Origin: Brevibacillus brevis
GTDB taxonomy: Bacteria; Bacillota; Bacilli; Brevibacillales; Brevibacillaceae
Direction of reading: 5' to 3'
Length of the DNA: 64,000 bases
Assembly: GCF_900637055.1 (NCBI RefSeq)
Contig: NZ_LR134338.1
Coordinates: 1,744,001 to 1,808,000 of the forward strand
The translations under genes and the position numbers were made by a program. This document shows positions 61,299-64,000 of the stretch, one piece after another. The stretch's first letter is position 1. Every line of letters begins with the position of its first letter. The notes under the pieces are model-generated. The model worked only from the letters and a program-made list of their open reading frames with translations. It searched no databases and was not told the DNA's origin.

Positions 61299-61763
61299 TG
61301 GAGAACCGACGCTGATGACCCATTCTCCTACTTTTGTATGAGAGGAGTTGCCTAGTGGCAGCGGGTATAGCTTGCAGTCTGCATCAATTTTGATGACGGC
61401 GTAATCCCGGACTCGATCGGCTATAATGCGGTTGGCTTCAAACACTCTACCGTTATATAGCTTCACGAAAATATTTTTGGATTTGCCGATGACATGCTCG
61501 CTCGTCAAGATATACCCTTTCGGATGAAAAAGAAATCCGGAGCCAAAGCTTCGTTCCATGGGTGGAGAATTATCTTCATGATCAATGAGGCTGCGAATTA
61601 ACGAATCCACGTCTTTGGAATGGGGAGCATCCTCGGTCACGATGGAGACTACTCCCTCTTGAACTCGCTCGACAATGGGAACGAAGAAATTAAATGGGTG
61701 CAGACTGCTGCTGCTCACAGGGTACTTTACCCGCGTATATTGGGACCATTTTTTACTTTTCAC
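61299..61763 (-). pseudogene. N-terminal part of the interrupted trypsin/HtrA-like serine protease gene
   Basis: From GTG 61763 (GGGGAGAG upstream) 155 codons read KSKKWSQYTRVKYPVSSSSL through VQEGVVSIVTED, the catalytic His at H90 in ILTSEHVIGKSK, the catalytic Asp at D120 in RVRDYAVIKID, to VGEWVISVGSP. The frame then enters the element and ends at 61035 as a chimera. Joined with the fragment at 57810-58076 it gives a 240-residue protease with Ser at 196. It would have no signal peptide, membrane anchor or PDZ domain. Alone, neither part can be active. Confidence 0.92.
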
Positions 61764-62009
61764 CGATCTCTCCCCCTACAGCAGATAGGTATGTATCATC
61801 CTATGGGGAGCGGAGAGGGAAGGGACGCCCAATTTCTAGTCGAGTGTATGGATATATCATTAATTTTGATTGATATAATAAAGAAATAGCATTGGTATAA
61901 TTATTTAAATCCATTTATAATAACATGTAGTTAAAGAATATTTTGAACATAAAGGCTAAGTCCTAGCCGCTAGAGAGAGAAAAAGAACGGTAACGGAGGA
62001 TGCGAAGAG
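61764..62009. other. Divergent region between protease and PadR genes
   Basis: AT-rich. On the minus strand CATACACT (61850-61843) resembles a sigma-E -10, but no matching -35 is seen. On the plus strand several TATAAT-like words occur near 61880-61910. No small gene was recognised. Confidence 0.35.
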
Positions 62010-62544
62010 ATGGATGTTAAAACGATCATACTGGGTTTCTTGAGCTATGGGGGAAATGAGTGGCTACGATATTAAGCAAGCGTTTACAAACAGTATTGGA
62101 TTCTTTTATGACGCTAGCTTTGGTGCTATTTATCCAGCATTGCGCAAACTGGAGGAAGAAGGCTTCGTGACGAAGCAAGAAATCATTCAGTCTGGCAAGC
62201 CGAACAAGATTTTGTACCGTATTACAGAAGCCGGAAAACAATCTTTCCGTCAAGAAATCCAGACGCCTATCTTGCCGCCAGTATTGCGTTCAGACATGCT
62301 GGTTAAGATTTTCTTCGGCAAGAGCCGCACGATCGACGAACAAAAGGATTTGCTAGAGGGCTGTTTGGATACACAACGTCAATTGCTTCAACAAAGTAAG
62401 GCCTCTTATAAAAAGCTGGAAGTGAATTTTGACGAATATCAACGTTTTTGCTGGGAGTATACCATTCATCATCTGGAGTCAACGATTTCCTTTATGGAAC
62501 AAAAGATGACTTCCTTGTTGAAACAACCAGCTTATTCCGTTTAG
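62010..62544 (+). pseudogene. PadR-family regulator gene with a frameshift near the start
   Basis: ATG 62010 has a good ribosome site (GGAGG about 10 nt away) and reads MDVKTIILGFLSYG, the normal PadR N-terminus, then shifts and stops. The normal continuation EMSGYDIKQAFTNSIGFFYD, ASFGAIYPALRKLEEEGFVT is in the next frame from a run of five G residues at 62049-62053. One extra G explains it. A start at ATG 62047 gives 165 residues but lacks the first helix and a ribosome site. The C-terminal PadR domain is intact. It is either a recent mutation or an assembly error in the G-run. Confidence 0.8.
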
Positions 62545-62551
62545 CCACATA

Positions 62552-62596
62552 AAGCGAAGGGCTCATGTCTTGTGAACAATGAGCCCTTCGCTTATT
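62552..62596. terminator. Symmetrical terminator between PadR and aminopeptidase genes
   Basis: AAGCGAAGGGCTCAT pairs perfectly with ATGAGCCCTTCGCTT, followed by ATTTTC. It can serve both converging genes. Confidence 0.88.
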
Positions 62597-62601
62597 TTCA
62601 T

Positions 62602-63714
62602 TTATTTAAGGTTTTCTGGATTGAGGCATTCGAGCTCTGGTACAACGAAACGTCCGTCTTTGCGGATCAGACGATCGTCAAACCAAATTTCCCCACCGCC
62701 CCATTCAGGACGTTGAATCATAACCAAGTCCCAGTGAATGGAGGATTTGTTTCCGTTAAACGCTTCATCGTAGGCCTGTCCTGGTGTGAAGTGGAAGCTT
62801 CCATCGATTTTTTCGTCGAAGAGGATGTCTTTCATCGGGTTTTGGATGTATGGATTCACGCCAATCGCGAATTCCCCAACGAATCTGGCACCTTCATCAG
62901 TATCAAAGATTTCATTGATCTTCTCTGTATCGTTTGCAGTTGCCTCGACGATTTTGCCATCCTTGAAGGTCAGCTTGATATTGTCGTATGTAAAGCCTTG
63001 GTAAGGAGATGGCGTGTTGTACGCGATCGTGCCGTTGACGGAATCACGGACAGGAGCAGTGAATACTTCTCCGTCAGGGATGTTGGCTTCACCTGCACAT
63101 TTGATTGCCGGAATATCTTTGATGGAGAAGGTCAGATCAGTGCCTGGCCCTACGATACGCACCTTGTCGGTTTTCTCCATCAGCTCGACCAGACTGTCCA
63201 TGGCTTTATCCATTTTGCCGTAATCCAGTGTGCACACTTTGAAATAGAAATCTTCGAAAGCGGCGGTGCTCATATTAGCCAACTGAGCCATAGATGCATT
63301 TGGATAGCGAAGCACGACCCATTTGGTATGCGGTACGCGAATATCCAGTACAGGACGCGCTAGCAGCTTGGAGTGCAGCTGCATTTTGTCTCCAGGCACA
63401 TCAGAGAGCTCACTAATGTTGTCGCCGCCGCGGATGCCAATGTAGCAATCCATTTGCTTCATGAAAGCCACATCTGCTTCACGCATGATACCCAATTGTG
63501 TTTCGTTGGCACCCATCAAGAGTTCGCGCTGAACGGATTGGTCGATCAGTTGGACAAACGGATTTCCCCCAGCTTCGTATACTTTTGCAATTACGGCTTT
63601 TGTCAGATCGGTAACGTTCCCAATGGAGTAAATTAAAACGTTTTCACCAGGCTTGACAGTCACCGAATAGTTGACGAGGACGTCAGCCAGCTTTTCAATT
63701 CGTGGATCTTTCAT
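62602..63714 (-). CDS. M29-family aminopeptidase
   Basis: A protein of 370 residues from ATG 63714. The M29 (thermophilic aminopeptidase/AmpS) pattern is seen in DPRIEKLADVLVNYSVTVKP, GENVLIYS, IPDGEVFTAPVRDSVNGTIA, GARFVGEFAIGVNP, and the metal-ligand region SSIHWDLVMI. It releases N-terminal amino acids using two metal ions in the cytoplasm. GAGGG lies about 11 nt before the ATG. Eighteen further codons upstream are in frame but lack a good site. Confidence 0.93.
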   Translation of the reverse strand: MKDPRIEKLADVLVNYSVTVKPGENVLIYSIGNVTDLTKAVIAKVYEAGGNPFVQLIDQSVQRELLMGANETQLGIMREADVAFMKQMDCYIGIRGGDNISELSDVPGDKMQLHSKLLARPVLDIRVPHTKWVVLRYPNASMAQLANMSTAAFEDFYFKVCTLDYGKMDKAMDSLVELMEKTDKVRIVGPGTDLTFSIKDIPAIKCAGEANIPDGEVFTAPVRDSVNGTIAYNTPSPYQGFTYDNIKLTFKDGKIVEATANDTEKINEIFDTDEGARFVGEFAIGVNPYIQNPMKDILFDEKIDGSFHFTPGQAYDEAFNGNKSSIHWDLVMIQRPEWGGGEIWFDDRLIRKDGRFVVPELECLNPENLK

Positions 63715-63772
63715 AGGAAGGGGATCCCTCGCTTTCCATATCATTCTTTTCCATTGTACACAACTCAAACAG

Positions 63773-63802
63773 AAAAAAGCTACCCACTGACGAGGGTAGC
63801 TT
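63773..63802 (-). terminator. Terminator after the YjcZ-like gene
   Basis: On the minus strand AAGCTACCC pairs with GGGTAGCTT, followed by a T-tract. Confidence 0.8.
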
Positions 63803-63887
63803 ACGGAGGAAACGCGCTTGAAGGATTCGGTACTTCATGTATATGCAACGACCTGCTGAATATGGCTATATCTTCGGGGAAGAAAGA

Positions 63888-63980
63888 TTAGTCGCAGCTG
63901 CACCCGATAATAACCAGCAGGATGAAAAGAATCAAAACCAGAGTGAAGCCGTCGAATTCTCCATTAAAGATGCCGCTCAT
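63888..63980 (-). CDS. YjcZ-like sporulation microprotein
   Basis: A 30-residue open frame from ATG 63980 to TAA 63888, with AGGAGG about 11 nt upstream: SGIFNGEFDGFTLVLILFIL, then LVIIGCSCD. One hydrophobic helix preceded by a short Gly/Phe-rich stretch is the plan of the YjcZ family, tiny membrane proteins linked to sporulation in Bacillota. The terminal GCSCD with two Cys is less usual. Confidence 0.8.
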   Translation of the reverse strand: MSGIFNGEFDGFTLVLILFILLVIIGCSCD

Positions 63981-64000
63981 CGAATAAACATCCTCCTCAT

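Larger units (their letters stand above)
58067..61307. mobile_element. 3.2 kb integrative element with serine recombinase, splitting a protease gene
   Basis: The ends are GTGGGGAACC (58067-58076) and GTGGAGAACC (61298-61307): a 10-bp repeat with one mismatch. Just inside each end lies one arm of an inverted repeat: CCACCTGT at 58075-58082 and ACAGGTGG at 61294-61301. Cargo: a serine recombinase (leftward, ending 29 nt from the left arm), an HxlR regulator (leftward) and a YheC/D ATP-grasp gene (rightward, stop 3 nt before the right arm). Excision between the repeats would rejoin the protease gene in frame. There is no conjugation, replication or phage gene. Confidence 0.88.

Noticed and set aside
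61843..61850. CATACACT as a sigma-E -10 box for the split protease gene
   Set aside because: It fits the -10 consensus but no acceptable -35 lies 13-15 nt upstream; a chance match cannot be excluded.
62572..63363. 263-codon frame opposite the M29 aminopeptidase
   Set aside because: Antisense shadow of a gene with intact family motifs.
1..64000. CRISPR arrays, tRNA and rRNA genes
   Set aside because: No regularly spaced repeats, cloverleaf-type sequences or rRNA-like stretches were noticed by reading; a dedicated scan would be needed to be certain for tRNA.

Overview
The window looks like a chromosomal segment of a spore-forming, low-to-mid GC Bacillota of the Brevibacillus/Paenibacillaceae type. 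This is inferred from strong Shine-Dalgarno sequences, frequent TTG/GTG starts, YheC/YheD-family and YjcZ-like spore-associated genes, an S-box riboswitch, Fur boxes and an IMEF-type encapsulin pair. No rRNA, tRNA or CRISPR array was seen.

Region 1 (1-26845) is a contractile injection system of the extracellular (eCIS, Afp/PVC-like) type. A DUF4280 PAAR-like spike-tip gene and an edge-truncated partner point left. Pointing right are a membrane sensor with a degenerate class III cyclase domain, a double-AAA ATPase (Afp15-like), and then a roughly 21 kb gene run. That run holds a DUF4255 cap protein (apparently starting at ATC), a beta-rich protein, sheath, tube, tail assembly protein, DUF6760-like protein, second tube paralogue, a 1311-residue arginine-rich protein in the tape-measure slot, LysM baseplate protein, gpD-like hub, gpV/VgrG-like spike, gp25, two large baseplate-wedge proteins, a beta-propeller/tail-protein-I fusion and a final conserved eCIS protein. 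No phage head, terminase, holin or lysin genes are present.

Region 2 (26846-35480) holds an aldo/keto reductase, a broken YheC/D gene, an IclR regulator, a membrane protein, a TetR-DUF4188 pair, and a module built from an ECF41-type sigma factor and two paralogous FAD oxidoreductases. Both oxidoreductases are preceded by the same TGTCACA-N16-(C/A)GAC promoter.

Region 3 (35484-46888) is mostly housekeeping: a lipoprotein phosphatase, alanine racemase, aconitase, an ABC exporter with a two-component system, and molybdopterin genes including a MoaD-MoaE fusion. Region 4 (46992-54452) continues with an ogt / 2OG-Fe(II) oxygenase / SPL-like radical SAM cluster, moaC with an MFS gene, a SAM-riboswitch-controlled aminotransferase, a Fur-controlled unknown gene and a second aminotransferase.

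Region 5 (54508-57779) has an alpha/beta hydrolase, an encapsulin shell with its IMEF iron-mineralising cargo, a divergent Fur-boxed DUF2325 gene and a 48-residue small protein. Region 6 (57810-61763) is a trypsin/HtrA-like protease gene split by a compact 3.2 kb element carrying a serine recombinase, an HxlR regulator and a YheC/D ATP-grasp protein. The split falls between the catalytic Asp and Ser, and the two reading frames rejoin exactly at a shared 10-bp core. Excision would restore a 240-residue protease, as with developmental intervening elements such as skin. The window ends with a frameshifted PadR gene, an M29 aminopeptidase and a YjcZ-like microprotein.
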